Positions 25,726-36,196 of a stretch of 64,000 nt of DNA are shown piece after piece. Position 1 is the first letter of the stretch. Each line of letters opens with the position of its first letter. The position numbers and the translations under genes were made by a program. This DNA is from Microbulbifer sp. Q7 (GTDB lineage Bacteria; Pseudomonadota; Gammaproteobacteria; Pseudomonadales; Cellvibrionaceae): positions 994,501-1,058,500 of the forward strand of contig NZ_LROY01000001.1 of NCBI RefSeq assembly GCF_001639145.1, in the 5' to 3' direction. The notes below the pieces were generated by a model. The model was given only the letters and a program-made list of their open reading frames with translations, searched no databases and was not told the origin of the DNA.

Positions 25726-27570
25726 ATGCCGAGCCCCAGCGCGCCAGCCAGTCACGATCCACAAACCAACGCCCCTGAGTCCAAGTCCGCTGCGATGAGT
25801 GCGCGGCAAATGCTGGTTGCGCTGTGGCAATTTATGCGGCCCTACAAAATGGTGCTGCTGGGGGCGGCAGTTGCGCTGGTGTTTACCGCGGGCATCACCC
25901 TGTCGATTGGTCAGGGCGTCCGCCTGCTGGTGGATGAAGGCCTCACCGGGGACTCCAGCCAGTCGCTGTCCCGGGCGGTACTCGTTCTCTTGGTGCTGGC
26001 CGGGCTGATGGCCGTGGGCACCTATGCGCGGCACTATTTGGTGTCGTGGCTGGGGGAGCGTGTGGTGGCGGACCTGCGCAAGGCGGTGTTCGATCATATC
26101 GTGACCCTGCACCCCAGTTATTTTGAAACCAATCGCAGCGGCGAGATTATGTCCCGCCTCACCACCGATACCACTCTGCTGCAGCATATTATCGGCACCT
26201 CCTTTTCCATGGCGCTGCGCAGTGTGCTGATGTTCGTGGGTGCACTGATTCTGCTGCTGTTCACCAACCTGAAGCTGAGCCTGATGGTGCTGGTGGGCGT
26301 GCCGCTGGTGTTGCTGCCCATCGTGCTGTACGGGCGGCGGGTGCGGAAGCTCTCCAAGGCCAGCCAGGATTCCATCGCCGATGTGGGCAGTTACGCCGGT
26401 GAGATTATCCAGCACATCAAGACCGTGCAGAGTTACACCCGCGAGCCCTATGAAAAACAGGCGTTCGCCAGTGAGGTGGAAGCGGCGTTCGATGTGGCCA
26501 AGCGGCGCGTCCGGCAACGCTCACTGCTGATTGCCGTGGTGATCCTGTTGATGTTCGGTGCCGTGAGTGCGCTGCTGTGGGTGGGCGGGAACGACATGAT
26601 TGCCGGGCGCATGAGCAGCGGTGACCTGGCCGCGTTCGTGTTCTATGCCATGTTGATGGGCTCGGCGGTAGCGACCATCTCCGAGGTCTACGGTGAACTG
26701 CAGCGCGCCACCGGCGCCACCGAGCGTCTGATAGACCTGTTGCAGGTGGAGGCGGAAATTCCGGCGAGCCGTGGCGAGCCAGCGGCCGCCACCACTGCGC
26801 ACACAGGCGCGGGGTTGCTGGCGCTCGAGGCGGTGGACTTCAGTTATCCCTCCCGGCCAGAGCACCCCGCCCTGCAACAGTTGGGCCTGACCGTCGCCGC
26901 GGGCAAGAGCTTGGCGCTGGTTGGCCCATCGGGAGCGGGCAAATCCACGGTGCTGGAATTATTACAGCGCTTTTACGATCCACAGCGTGGCTGCATCACT
27001 TTGGATGGCGTGGACATCCGCGAACTGGATACCACGAGCCTGCGTCGGCAAATGGCCGTGGTGCCACAACAGCCGGCGCTGTTTACCGCGGATGTCTGGT
27101 ACAACATTCGCTACGGCAACCCCGCGGCCAGCGATGCGGCGGTGGTTGCCGCCGCCAAAGCCGCCCACGCCCACGAATTTATCGAGCAGCTGCCAGACGG
27201 CTACAACAGTCATCTGGGCGAGCAGGGGGCGCGTCTGTCGGGCGGGCAGCGGCAGCGCATCGCCATTGCCCGCGCGATACTCAAAGATCCGAAAATCCTG
27301 CTGCTGGACGAGGCCACCAGCGCGCTGGATGCAGAGAGTGAGCACCACGTACAACAGGCGCTGGAGACCCTGATGCAGGGACGCACCACCATTATCATCG
27401 CCCATCGGCTGGCGACGATTCTGCACGCGGACAGTATTGCGGTGTTACACGAAGGAAAGCTGGTGGCACAGGGCAGCCACTGGGAGCTGATCGAGAAATC
27501 GCCGTTGTACAAGCGGCTGGCGGAGTTGCAGTTTCAGGATGCGGAGCGGCACAAGCCGTTGGTGGAATAA
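25726..27570 (+). CDS. ABC exporter half-transporter, MsbA/multidrug type
   Basis: The 614-residue protein fuses a six-helix transmembrane domain (about 35-330) with a nucleotide-binding domain. The latter has Walker A GPSGAGKST at about 400, a Q-loop region, signature LSGGQRQR at about 504, Walker B ILLLDEATSALD and the H-loop IIAHRL. It is a homodimeric exporter by family, probably of lipid or drug. The start region is polar and Pro/Ser-rich. It is closed by the shared terminator at 27602. Confidence 0.92.
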   Translation: MPSPSAPASHDPQTNAPESKSAAMSARQMLVALWQFMRPYKMVLLGAAVALVFTAGITLSIGQGVRLLVDEGLTGDSSQSLSRAVLVLLVLAGLMAVGTYARHYLVSWLGERVVADLRKAVFDHIVTLHPSYFETNRSGEIMSRLTTDTTLLQHIIGTSFSMALRSVLMFVGALILLLFTNLKLSLMVLVGVPLVLLPIVLYGRRVRKLSKASQDSIADVGSYAGEIIQHIKTVQSYTREPYEKQAFASEVEAAFDVAKRRVRQRSLLIAVVILLMFGAVSALLWVGGNDMIAGRMSSGDLAAFVFYAMLMGSAVATISEVYGELQRATGATERLIDLLQVEAEIPASRGEPAAATTAHTGAGLLALEAVDFSYPSRPEHPALQQLGLTVAAGKSLALVGPSGAGKSTVLELLQRFYDPQRGCITLDGVDIRELDTTSLRRQMAVVPQQPALFTADVWYNIRYGNPAASDAAVVAAAKAAHAHEFIEQLPDGYNSHLGEQGARLSGGQRQRIAIARAILKDPKILLLDEATSALDAESEHHVQQALETLMQGRTTIIIAHRLATILHADSIAVLHEGKLVAQGSHWELIEKSPLYKRLAELQFQDAERHKPLVE

Positions 27571-27601
27571 GATGGTGGGATAGCGGAAATCGTACACAAA
27601 C

Positions 27602-27631
27602 AAAAACGGGCCCCGAAGGGCCCGTTTTTTA
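27602..27631. terminator. Bidirectional terminator between the ABC exporter and csp
   Basis: AAAAACGGGCCC-CGAA-GGGCCCGTTTTTT has a perfect stem with T tracts both ways. Confidence 0.92.
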
Positions 27632-27644
27632 CATCGGTAGGGTC

Positions 27645-27854
27645 TTATACCACTACGATGTTTTCAGCCTGCGGGCCTTTTTTGCCTTGAGTTACGGTGA
27701 ACTCAACGGCTTGGCCTTCAGTCAGGGTGCGGAAACCGCTGCTGGAGATGGCGCTGAAGTGAGCGAAAACGTCCGGACCGGACTGCTGCTCAATAAAACC
27801 AAAACCTTTTGCTTCGTCGAACCATTTAACGGTGCCAGTTACTGTATTAGACAT
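27645..27854 (-). CDS. Cold-shock protein, CspA family
   Basis: The 69-residue single OB-fold protein has RNP1 KGFGFIEQ and RNP2 DVFAHFS, starting [17 protein letters not shown]. It binds single-stranded RNA and DNA and melts RNA structure in the cytosol. A leader of about 150 bases precedes it before the next gene, as is usual for regulated csp genes, but I cannot point to a defined cold box. Confidence 0.95.
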   Translation of the reverse strand: MSNTVTGTVKWFDEAKGFGFIEQQSGPDVFAHFSAISSSGFRTLTEGQAVEFTVTQGKKGPQAENIVVV

Positions 27855-28013
27855 ATCTAATTTCCTGAAATTAAAAAGAGTGTTGCCTACGAGAGGCGGG
27901 TGGTGCTTGAGGTAAAGGCTCTTAGTAACTGCAGGTCACGGTAATAAAAGAACGTGGCGTTGCGAGTACGACTGCGATGTAGCGGTATCAATAAAAGTCT
28001 TTCTTTCTAGCGG

Positions 28014-28038
28014 GGGCCACTTTATAGGGAAGTGGCCC
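28014..28038 (-). terminator. Probable terminator after the DUF4382 gene
   Basis: GGGCCACTT / AAGTGGCCC (9-base perfect stem, 7-base loop) lies 7 bases beyond the stop. The following T tract is weak. Confidence 0.55.
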
Positions 28039-28044
28039 TCCTGT

Positions 28045-29934
28045 CTATAAATTACGCAAGATCACTGAAATTGTCATGAAATTAAACTGCCCGTCCCGGA
28101 AGCCCCCGGCACCGTGCAGTAGCTTAACTTGGGCGCCATTGTCGAGCCTTGTGCCGAGATCGGTGGCAAAATTGCCGAAGTTGCCATGCATAGTGACCTC
28201 GCCGTCCTGCACCAGGGCAAAGACACCGCGGTCAAAGGCGGGGGCGAGTAGGGGCTGTTCGGTCATCGCCAGCAGGTCGGTGCGAATGCCACCTCGACGC
28301 AGGTGGTGGGCCGTGCCGAGCAGTTCGGGGTCCAGATTGAGCTGCAGGCCGTTGGCATCCAGTTGCGTCAGGGCACTGTTGCTACCCTCCCCGGCCCAGC
28401 TTACCAGCAGCTGTGCGGCGGCATTGCTGTAGTCCACCACAGACACGGCATCGAAGTCCGCCGGTGCACTGCCGAAGGGGCTGGCAAAACCACGGATACG
28501 CAGTGGCGCACCAGACGTCAGGCTGCCGGGGTTTATTCCGCCGAGGTTTATCTGGTAACGGGCGGGGTCGGCGTCGTTGTCCGGGTCGATACCGGTGCCG
28601 GTGAAGTCGAACAGGTCCACCCCGCGGGCGCCAAAGGCCAGGGCGGTCACTTCCAGTTCGGCGTCGGCCGAATGATTGAGGGTGGCGCTGACGCTGGTCA
28701 GGCGCAGGCGTACGGCGCCCTCGCTGGCATCCAGGCGCTCGCCATCCCAGGTGCCCAGGGCACTGATGCGCTGGCCAACGGAGAGGCTGTCGGTCCCCAG
28801 TAGCGCCATCGGGTAGCGGGACTTGCGCACACGGGTGCTCTCGCCCAGCTGTAATGTCACTGTGTCATTGAACACCACACTGCCATCGGCACGAATCAGG
28901 CGCGCCCCCTTGAGGGTGACTTCATCGCCGCTGCGCGCCACCACATGGCCGTGAACGGCATCCAGGGTGCCCCCTGGCAGGCTGCTGCCCGCATATACGA
29001 TCTCGGCGGTGAACGCCTGAGTATCGGCGTCGTAAGCACCAAACGCGAGGGTTGCGGTGCCACTGGACTGCTCCGCCAGCGCACTCAGGCCGGTGGCGCC
29101 GGTGTAGCTTTCCCCGTTGATGTCCCAGCTGGTCTCTGCGGTGGTGGCGATGTTGATGCCGCCGAAGCGTCCTTCCTGGCGGTAAAAGGGCCGCAGTGCC
29201 AGCCGGTAACTATTGTCGGACTCATCCACACGGATCAGCGGGCCGCGAATACGGAATTCCTTCTGTTCGACGGGATCCAGTGCCGCGGTGAGTACCGGGT
29301 GCAGCTCCGCCCGCGCCGGCGAGACACTGGTGTCTACCAGGTGAGACGCGGCCAGATTGAAATCTACTGTCAGCGAGGCCGGTACTCCCGGGGTGATGCT
29401 CAACGGCTTCAGGGTGTCGAATTGCAGGTCGAGGGTGACTTCTGTGACCGGTGCGCCACTGGCATCCACAACCTGCGCCGGGGCGGCACTGCCATCCACT
29501 TCCACCTGAATGTCAGCGGCGCTGAAATCCAGGGTGATGGTACTCGCGACGTAGTTGCCCACCGGCACAGTGGCTGCGGTGACCAGCTCTGAAAGCTCGA
29601 CATACTGGCTGAAGTCCACGGTGGTGGTGCGGGGTAACACTTCCACCACGGTGCCATCCCGGCGCTCCAGGCTCAAAGAGCGCACATCTACGGCGTAGCG
29701 GACAAAGTCACCCTCGGCATCGGTCATGCTCACCAGTACCTGGCCGCATTCACTGGAGGTGGGGTCGTCGTCAGCGGTTTCGCACACAGCGCCACTGGGC
29801 GGGGGAATGTCGGTCTCGGGGGCTTGCGCCGTGTCATCGCTGCCGTTGCCGCTACCGCAGGCGGTCAGCGCCAGCGCCAGCAACAACGTGGAGAGAATGC
29901 GCCACAGGCGCGAGGTGGAATTATGTTCGTTCAT
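28045..29934 (-). CDS. DUF4382-domain lipoprotein
   Basis: The 629-residue protein has lipobox LALTAC and an acidic, Pro-rich linker. The DUF4382-type module includes VLVSMTDAEGDFVRYAVDV, VDFSQYVELSELVTAATVP and a strand with ADIQVEV. A long beta-rich C-terminus shows RGFASPFG and HGNFGNF elements of the DUF5666-like repeat kind. It is probably a cell-surface lipoprotein of unknown role. ATG 29934 was chosen because GGAG lies six bases before it; an ATG four codons upstream overlaps that site. Confidence 0.8.
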   Translation of the reverse strand: MNEHNSTSRLWRILSTLLLALALTACGSGNGSDDTAQAPETDIPPPSGAVCETADDDPTSSECGQVLVSMTDAEGDFVRYAVDVRSLSLERRDGTVVEVLPRTTTVDFSQYVELSELVTAATVPVGNYVASTITLDFSAADIQVEVDGSAAPAQVVDASGAPVTEVTLDLQFDTLKPLSITPGVPASLTVDFNLAASHLVDTSVSPARAELHPVLTAALDPVEQKEFRIRGPLIRVDESDNSYRLALRPFYRQEGRFGGINIATTAETSWDINGESYTGATGLSALAEQSSGTATLAFGAYDADTQAFTAEIVYAGSSLPGGTLDAVHGHVVARSGDEVTLKGARLIRADGSVVFNDTVTLQLGESTRVRKSRYPMALLGTDSLSVGQRISALGTWDGERLDASEGAVRLRLTSVSATLNHSADAELEVTALAFGARGVDLFDFTGTGIDPDNDADPARYQINLGGINPGSLTSGAPLRIRGFASPFGSAPADFDAVSVVDYSNAAAQLLVSWAGEGSNSALTQLDANGLQLNLDPELLGTAHHLRRGGIRTDLLAMTEQPLLAPAFDRGVFALVQDGEVTMHGNFGNFATDLGTRLDNGAQVKLLHGAGGFRDGQFNFMTISVILRNL

Positions 29935-30090
29935 CGGTGGCTCCAATGGATTATTGTCACCCCTAGTTAACGGGCGTACAGGTCCATCGGTTGACAGCCG
30001 GGGGCAAAAGGCGGGAATTTAATCCCCGCGCTGCCTTCGTTATGCCTTCGTGATGCCTTTGCGGTGGGCCGCTGAGGGCGCCCAGCGGCC

Positions 30091-31698
30091 TCAGGCCGCG
30101 CGTGCTTCCGCCCGCGCCCGGTCTGCCAGGTATTCGTCGTAGGTACCCTGGAAGTCCACCAGCTGGTGGTCTTTGATCTCCAGCACCCGGGTGGCCAGGG
30201 AGGAGACAAACTGGCGGTCGTGGCTGACGAAAATCAGGGTGCCTTCATACTGGCTCAGGGCCTTGTTGAGCGCCTCGATGGATTCCATATCCAGGTGGTT
30301 GGTGGGCTCGTCCATGATGAGCACGTTGTTGTCCATCATCATCAGCTTGCCAAACAACAGGCGGTTCTTTTCCCCACCGGAGCACACCCGCGCCTTCTTG
30401 TTGGCGTCGTCTGCGGTAAACAGCAGGCGCCCGAGCATACCCCGCACCGCCAGGTCGTCATGCTTGGGGGTGCGCCACTGGGACATCCATTCGAAGATGG
30501 TCAGGTCGTTGTCAAAATCCGCGCTGCTGTCCTGCGGGCAGTAGCCGATGGCCGCGTTTTCGGACCATTTCACCACGCCGCTATTGGCCTGCAGCTGATC
30601 CACCAGGCAGCGCAGCAAGGTGGTCTTGCCCACGCCGTTTTCGCCGATCACGGCGAGGCGGGCGCCGGCCTCCAGAATCATCTCACCACCGGCAAACAGG
30701 GTTTCACCGTCGTAGCCGTGGGCCAGATCTTCCAGAATCAGCGCCTGGCGGTGCAGTTTCTTGCACTGTTCGAAGGTGATGTAGGGTTTGACGCGGCTGG
30801 AGGGTTTTACTTCCTCCAGTTTAATTTTTTCCATCTTCTTGGCGCGGGAGCTGGCCTGTTTGGCCTTGGAGGCATTGGCCGAGAAGCGGTTTACAAACGA
30901 CTGCAGTTCTTCCAGCTCGGCGCTCTTCTTCGCGTTTTCCGCGTGCAGCTGGTCCTGAATCAGGGTGGAGGCCGCAACAAAATCCTCGTAGTTCCCGGGG
31001 AAGATACGCAGCTCGCCGTAATCGATATCCGCCATATGGGTGCAGACCTGATTCAGGAAGTGGCGATCGTGGGAAATGATGATCATGGTAGAGCGGCGCT
31101 GGTTCAGCACCTCCGCCAACCAGTGGATGGTGTGGATATCCAGGTTGTTGGTGGGCTCGTCCAGCAGCAGGATATCCGGGTCGGCAAACAGGGCCTGCGC
31201 CAGCAGCACGCGCACCTTCCAGCCCGGTGCCACCTGCTTCATGGAACCGAAGTGCAGGGACTCCTCAATGCCCGCCTCCAGCAGGATCTCACCGGCGCGG
31301 CTCTCGGCGCTGTAGCCGTCCAGCTCGGCGAACTGGACCTCCAGGTCTGCCACGCGCATGCCTTCCGCTTCGCTCATTTCCGGCAGCGAATAGATACGGT
31401 CGCGCTCCTGCTTGATCGCCCACAGGCGGCTGTCGCCCATGATGACCGTGTCGACCACCGAGTACTCTTCAAACGCGAACTGGTCCTGGCTCAGTACACC
31501 GACGGTACAGCCGGGCTCGATGGACACATTGCCCGCAGACGGCGCCAGCGCGCCGCTCAGGATCTTCATGAAGGTGGACTTGCCACAGCCATTGGCGCCG
31601 ATCAGGCCATAGCGGTTGCCGTTGCCGAACTTGGCAGAAATGTTTTCAAACAGCGGCTGGGCACCAAACTGCATGGTGATATTGGCGGTGGTGATCAA
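30091..31698 (-). CDS. ybiT: ABC-F ATPase YbiT
   Basis: The 535-residue protein has two ABC cassettes and no membrane part. It carries [10 protein letters not shown] and [12 protein letters not shown] in the first, GENGVGKTT and [12 protein letters not shown] in the second, with signature-like CSGGEKNR and a charged linker ([12 protein letters not shown]). The segments [15 protein letters not shown] and [11 protein letters not shown] closely follow E. coli YbiT. ABC-F proteins bind the ribosome E site; YbiT's exact role is unsettled. A TTG start at 31698 aligns with the family N-terminus ([13 protein letters not shown]); the open frame before it is not conserved. Confidence 0.93.
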   Translation of the reverse strand: MITTANITMQFGAQPLFENISAKFGNGNRYGLIGANGCGKSTFMKILSGALAPSAGNVSIEPGCTVGVLSQDQFAFEEYSVVDTVIMGDSRLWAIKQERDRIYSLPEMSEAEGMRVADLEVQFAELDGYSAESRAGEILLEAGIEESLHFGSMKQVAPGWKVRVLLAQALFADPDILLLDEPTNNLDIHTIHWLAEVLNQRRSTMIIISHDRHFLNQVCTHMADIDYGELRIFPGNYEDFVAASTLIQDQLHAENAKKSAELEELQSFVNRFSANASKAKQASSRAKKMEKIKLEEVKPSSRVKPYITFEQCKKLHRQALILEDLAHGYDGETLFAGGEMILEAGARLAVIGENGVGKTTLLRCLVDQLQANSGVVKWSENAAIGYCPQDSSADFDNDLTIFEWMSQWRTPKHDDLAVRGMLGRLLFTADDANKKARVCSGGEKNRLLFGKLMMMDNNVLIMDEPTNHLDMESIEALNKALSQYEGTLIFVSHDRQFVSSLATRVLEIKDHQLVDFQGTYDEYLADRARAEARAA

Positions 31699-31873
31699 GA
31701 GACTATTCCCGGGGGCAAGAAGGTGGGCGGTATTGCTGAGCGTTATCGCTGGTGGCCACCACAGGCGTGGCGGGCCGCGCACTATAAGGGCTGGCGGGCG
31801 GAGTGTCGAGAAAACCGTCTAAAAAATGAGCGTTGCAGCCGGTTGAGCATCGGCTGATCCGTATACAGGGCTG

Positions 31874-32479
31874 CTAAGCCGGCTTGCGCAGCGACTTGGT
31901 CCAGGCGTGGAACAGGCTCACGGGGCTGCGCAGCTTGCGCCCGATATTTACCAGCCGCCACTGTTGCGGGTTCAGCAGCTGGGGTTGTTGCTCGGCAAAC
32001 AGCCGGTAGAGGTGGTAGCGGGTCACCGCCTTGGCAATGCTCCAGTCCGGGCGCCACAGGCGGGGGCGCAGTGTGGAGCGCTCAAAGTCCACCAGCCCAA
32101 CATTGCCGTGCGTATCGACAAGGATGTCGCGCAATGGCAGGGAGTGGCGCGCCACCCCGGCGGCCAGCATTTTTTCGACCAGGGCCGCCAGGTCGCGAAG
32201 GTTACCTTCACTCAGTGCGGTGGCCGAAGTGCCCGGCAGGCGGGACATCTCTAGCAGGCGCGAGGTATCAACACTGCGTATCAAACGGGGAATACCGGCG
32301 ATGCCGCGCATGCGCTGCAGGGCTAATTTTTCCACGCGATAACGCCGCTTCACCCCGGGGCGCTGCTTGTAGTACTTGGCCACCGACTCGGTGCCAATTT
32401 TCAGCAAGACCTTGCGGGTTTCGTAAATGCCATTGACGACGGTTTTCCCGGTAGTGCGGGAGCGAATACTCGTTTTCAT
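31874..32479 (-). CDS. Minimal protein-kinase-like (RIO/LPS-kinase-like) protein
   Basis: The 201-residue protein is shorter than standard kinases. It keeps a Lys-containing strand (SVAKYYKQRPG), a catalytic-loop-like RHSLPLRDILVDTHGN, and LVDFERS in place of DFG. This resembles the small RIO/Bud32-type kinases near lipopolysaccharide or envelope genes in gammaproteobacteria. The usual HxD of the catalytic loop is not clear, so activity is uncertain. ATG 32479 follows AGGGAAG; the longer open frame upstream lacks kinase features. Confidence 0.72.
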   Translation of the reverse strand: MKTSIRSRTTGKTVVNGIYETRKVLLKIGTESVAKYYKQRPGVKRRYRVEKLALQRMRGIAGIPRLIRSVDTSRLLEMSRLPGTSATALSEGNLRDLAALVEKMLAAGVARHSLPLRDILVDTHGNVGLVDFERSTLRPRLWRPDWSIAKAVTRYHLYRLFAEQQPQLLNPQQWRLVNIGRKLRSPVSLFHAWTKSLRKPA

Positions 32480-32722
32480 GAAACTTCCCTGTTTCAAGTG
32501 CACGACGGTAGCCCTCGCGCTCGATAATTCGAAAAATTGCACGCCATTTGTGAGCGACCAGCTCGTGCTTCCGTGTCTTGCTGGTGCGGGTGAATTTTTT
32601 GAGTGTGAAACAATTATTACCGTTAAATGACGATTATGAAAAGTAGGTAGTGACGAGCGCGACTGGGGGCGAAAGTGCATGCGGGGTGCCCGGGGCCGCA
32701 TCCCGGCGTGGTTCGCGCTGTA

Positions 32723-33538
32723 TTAATCGTCTGACGGGGGATTCGCCGCTTTCCGTTCCGCCTCCTGCAACTCCTGGCTGAGCTCGGACATGGGTGCCTG
32801 ATCGATGATGAGCAAGCCCTGGGCGGCGCGGTCGAGGTCGGCGATCAGCAGGATCACAATCGAAAAGGAAAACGCCAGGGCGAGATTGATTTGCAGCGAC
32901 CCGCGCCGTCCGGCACCGAGCTGGAAGCCGATGCCGAACATGGCCAGCGCGGTCACCAGCGCGAGCGCCCCCCACATGGGGGTGGGAATCCGGTAGCGGC
33001 TACCCACATGAATTCTGGAGGTGTTGAAATCAATCACCGCATTGAGGGAGTCGAGAAATTTGCCAAGCCGCACGGCATCGTATTGGGCATCGTTCAGCCC
33101 GGCCACAATGTTCCACAGCGCTGCGTGAATCGCCTTGCTGCGTGCCAGCAGTTGCGGCAAGTCCTCGGTGCGTCTCGGATCGATATCGCGCAGTGTTGCG
33201 TACTCCGCCAGTAGCGCGCGGGCCTCGCGCCGTTGCTGCAGGGGGAGCAGGTCTGCGCGCAGGTAAGTGGTGGATATGGCGTTTACCTCGTCCAGCAACA
33301 GCGCCTTGCGCTGAATAAAGCGTTCCGCGGTGGAGTTGAAGGTAAAGGCCAGCAGAAACGCCAGCAGAGCGAGAATTGCCGCCACCGCACTGCCAATGGA
33401 GGCGTCGCTGAGATTGCCGTTGTCGGCACTGCGCAAGCCGAGGCGAGAGCCGATAAACATGGACACCAGCACCAACAGGACGGAAAGACCGCCGAATACA
33501 GGCAGTGAGAGCTGGTTCAGGGAATCGGTAAATGCCAT
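32723..33538 (-). CDS. DUF4239-type four-helix membrane protein
   Basis: The 271-residue protein has two hydrophobic helices near the N-terminus (about 13-33 and 48-68). A soluble stretch with FIQRKALLLDEVNAISTTYLRADLLP follows, then two helices near the C-terminus (about 188-208 and 218-236). This bestrophin-like layout is that of DUF4239 proteins. The role is unknown; channel-like function is only suspected. ATG 33538 was chosen because it starts the first membrane segment region. Confidence 0.78.
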   Translation of the reverse strand: MAFTDSLNQLSLPVFGGLSVLLVLVSMFIGSRLGLRSADNGNLSDASIGSAVAAILALLAFLLAFTFNSTAERFIQRKALLLDEVNAISTTYLRADLLPLQQRREARALLAEYATLRDIDPRRTEDLPQLLARSKAIHAALWNIVAGLNDAQYDAVRLGKFLDSLNAVIDFNTSRIHVGSRYRIPTPMWGALALVTALAMFGIGFQLGAGRRGSLQINLALAFSFSIVILLIADLDRAAQGLLIIDQAPMSELSQELQEAERKAANPPSDD

Positions 33539-33716
33539 GCAAAAAATCCCGGTTTTCAGCAATATTGGCCTATTCCAGCGGGTTTTGCCCAAGCGGCATG
33601 AGCGGGGGTCAGTTAGCCGCCATTCTGCTACCCTGCTAGTCAACGCGCGCCCGCGCGCTTGCGCGAAATAACGCGTCAGCCGGGGGCACAGTCAGTCAAT
33701 CTTGGGGGGAATTGTG

Positions 33717-35357
33717 GTGAAAGCATCCGACTTGTTTGTTCGTGCGCTGGAGGCAGAAGGTGTGGAATTTGTATTCGGCATTCCCGGGGAAGAAAACCTC
33801 GATCTGCTGGAATCCCTGCGCGGCTCCAAAATCAAGTTGATCATCGGGCGTCACGAGCAGGCGGCGGGCTTTATGGCGGCCACCTATGGTCGACTCACCG
33901 GCAATGCCGGAGTCTGTCTCTCCACCCTCGGGCCAGGCGCCACCAACCTGGTTACCGCAGCCGCCTACGCCCAGCTTGGCGCCATGCCCATGGTAATGGT
34001 CACTGGCCAGAAGCCCATTAAAAGCTCCAAGCAAGGCCAGTTTCAGATTATCGACATCGTCGACATGATGCAGCCGCTCACCAAGTTCACCAAGGTGATC
34101 GTCAGTGGCGACAATGTGCCGGCGCACGTGCGCGAAGCCTTCCGGCACGCGGAGGAAGAGCGCCCCGGCGCCACACACCTGGAATTACCGGAAGACATTG
34201 CCCAGGAACACTCCACCATGCCGGTGCTGGAGCCCAGCTATACCCGCCGCCCCATCGCCGAGGAAAAAGCCGTGCGCCAGGCCGCCCAGGCCATCTCCGC
34301 CGCACGCAAACCGCTGCTGCTGATCGGTGCCGGTGCCAACCGCAAGCTCACCGCCAAAATGTTGCGCGAGCTGGTAGAAAAGCTTGGCATTCCCGTAGTG
34401 ACCACACAGATGGGCAAGGGCGTGATTGACGAGGCCAGCAGCCACTTTATTGGCAATACCGCGCTCTCCGATGGCGACTTCGTGCATCGCGCCATCGACC
34501 AGGCGGACCTCATCATCAACGTCGGCCACGACGTGGTAGAGAAACCGCCATTCTTCATGCGCCCCGGCGGCCCCGCCGTGGTGCACATCAATTTCAGTTC
34601 TGCAGAGGTAGACCCGGTGTACTTCCCGCAGATTGAAGTGGTTGGGGATATTGCCAACAGCCTGTGGCAGTTAAAGGAGCGGCTGGAACCGCAAAGCCAC
34701 TGGAGTTTTGCCGATGCCCACCGCATTCGCAATGCGCTGCAAAAACACATACAGGAAGGTGCGCAGGACGATAGCTTCCCGGTCAAACCGCAGCGGCTGG
34801 TGAAGGAGGTGCGCGAGGCGGTGCCCGCTGATGGCATCATCGCGCTGGATAACGGCATGTACAAAATCTGGTTCGCACGCAATTACCAGGCGCATGCCCC
34901 CAATACCGTACTGCTCGATAACGCCCTCGCCACCATGGGCGCCGGGCTGCCATCGGCCATGGCCGCCAAGCTGGTCTACCCGGAGCGGAGCGTGCTCGCC
35001 ATCTGTGGCGACGGCGGGTTCATGATGAACTCGCAAGAGCTTGAAACCGCAGTGCGTCTCAAGCTCGACCTCGTCATCCTGTTGCTGCGGGACGATGGCT
35101 ACGGCATGATCAAATGGAAGCAGGCGCAGATGGACTTCCACGACTTCGGCCTGGATTTCGGTAACCCGGATTTTGTCGCCTATGCGCAAGCCTACGGTGC
35201 CAGTGGTCACCGCATCGAAGCCACCGAAGAATTGCAGCCCACCATTGAGCGCTGTCGACAGGAGGGCGGTGTCCACCTGATCGACGTGCCGGTGGACTAC
35301 CAGGACAACGACCGGATTCTCAACCGTGAGATTCGCGAGCTGTCGCGCAAGGTTTAA
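33717..35357 (+). CDS. Acetolactate synthase large subunit-like ThDP enzyme
   Basis: The 546-residue protein has catalytic Glu in GRHEQAAGFMAATYG (Glu47) and the ThDP signature GDGGFMMNSQELETA, followed by DDGYGMIKWKQ. It condenses two pyruvates to 2-acetolactate. No regulatory small subunit gene (ilvH/N) is adjacent and no acetolactate decarboxylase is seen, so an AlsS-like, stand-alone enzyme is likely. The start is one of two consecutive GTG codons (33714 or 33717) after GGGGGGA. It is divergent from the DUF4239 gene. Confidence 0.9.
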   Translation: MKASDLFVRALEAEGVEFVFGIPGEENLDLLESLRGSKIKLIIGRHEQAAGFMAATYGRLTGNAGVCLSTLGPGATNLVTAAAYAQLGAMPMVMVTGQKPIKSSKQGQFQIIDIVDMMQPLTKFTKVIVSGDNVPAHVREAFRHAEEERPGATHLELPEDIAQEHSTMPVLEPSYTRRPIAEEKAVRQAAQAISAARKPLLLIGAGANRKLTAKMLRELVEKLGIPVVTTQMGKGVIDEASSHFIGNTALSDGDFVHRAIDQADLIINVGHDVVEKPPFFMRPGGPAVVHINFSSAEVDPVYFPQIEVVGDIANSLWQLKERLEPQSHWSFADAHRIRNALQKHIQEGAQDDSFPVKPQRLVKEVREAVPADGIIALDNGMYKIWFARNYQAHAPNTVLLDNALATMGAGLPSAMAAKLVYPERSVLAICGDGGFMMNSQELETAVRLKLDLVILLLRDDGYGMIKWKQAQMDFHDFGLDFGNPDFVAYAQAYGASGHRIEATEELQPTIERCRQEGGVHLIDVPVDYQDNDRILNREIRELSRKV

Positions 35358-35428
35358 TGAAAGGTCTGGTGAAAGGTTGAGTGCCAGGTGTCGTGCTTGG
35401 TCAGCGCTGGGCGGCGACCGTCACTTTG

Positions 35429-36160
35429 TCAGCCGGCTGTTCCCTTGCGGCAGACATACACGGAATTGGTGGAATCGCCACTCATAAACGGGTTGTAGAA
35501 CGACACCACGTGGGATTCCACCGTGTCAAACACCGTCTTCAGCAGCGCCTCAAACTGCGGGTCCGGCAGGTTCTGTGACCACATGGCAAACACACCGCCG
35601 GGTTTTAACTGTTGCGCCATCAGTGCCAGGTTTTCGGTGGTGTAGAAGCTGGCGTTGGCGGCATTCAGGTATTCCGTGGGGGAGTGGTCGATATCCAGCA
35701 AAATGGCATCCAGCTTTTTACCCGGGTGGTCCGGGTCAAAGCCCGTGGCCGGTGCCGTCGCCAGATCAAAAAAACTGCCGTGCACATAACGGTTTCTGGG
35801 GTCGGCGTTCAGCGTCTTGCCCAGTGGCACCAGCTCCGCCTTGTGCCAGCCAATTACCGTTTCCAGCGCGTCCACCACCAGCAATTCCGCCACGCGCGGA
35901 TCCTGCAGCGCGGCCACGGCGGTATAACCCAGCCCCAGGCCGCCCACCACCACCTGCAGTCCGTCGCCCTTGCACTGCGCCAAACCGAGGGTGGCCAGCG
36001 CTTCCTCTGCGGCCACGAACATGCTCGACATCAAAAACTCATCGCCCAGCTTTACCTCGTAGATATCCCGATCCCCCAGCGCGGGTATGCGCCTTCTGCG
36101 CAGGGAAATCTCTCCCAGGGGGGAAGGCTGGCTATCGATCTCTTCAAATAACAGGGACAT
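35429..36160 (-). CDS. Spermidine synthase-like methyltransferase-fold protein
   Basis: The 243-residue protein has the Rossmann glycine motif VVGGLGLGYTAVAAL, an acidic strand end LLVVDAL, and DAILLDIDHSP followed by a C-terminal strand typical of the SpeE-like fold. The polyamine active-site signature is not evident, so the substrate is unknown. It overlaps nothing; the PH-domain gene lies 36 bases upstream, suggesting one unit with rhlE. Confidence 0.78.
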   Translation of the reverse strand: MSLLFEEIDSQPSPLGEISLRRRRIPALGDRDIYEVKLGDEFLMSSMFVAAEEALATLGLAQCKGDGLQVVVGGLGLGYTAVAALQDPRVAELLVVDALETVIGWHKAELVPLGKTLNADPRNRYVHGSFFDLATAPATGFDPDHPGKKLDAILLDIDHSPTEYLNAANASFYTTENLALMAQQLKPGGVFAMWSQNLPDPQFEALLKTVFDTVESHVVSFYNPFMSGDSTNSVYVCRKGTAG

Positions 36161-36196
36161 GGCGGGCTCGTCTGGGTGGGTGGAAAGCGGTCGGGT

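Noticed and set aside
30166..31857. A 563-codon plus frame opposite ybiT
   Set aside because: Antisense shadow; the minus strand has two complete ABC cassettes.
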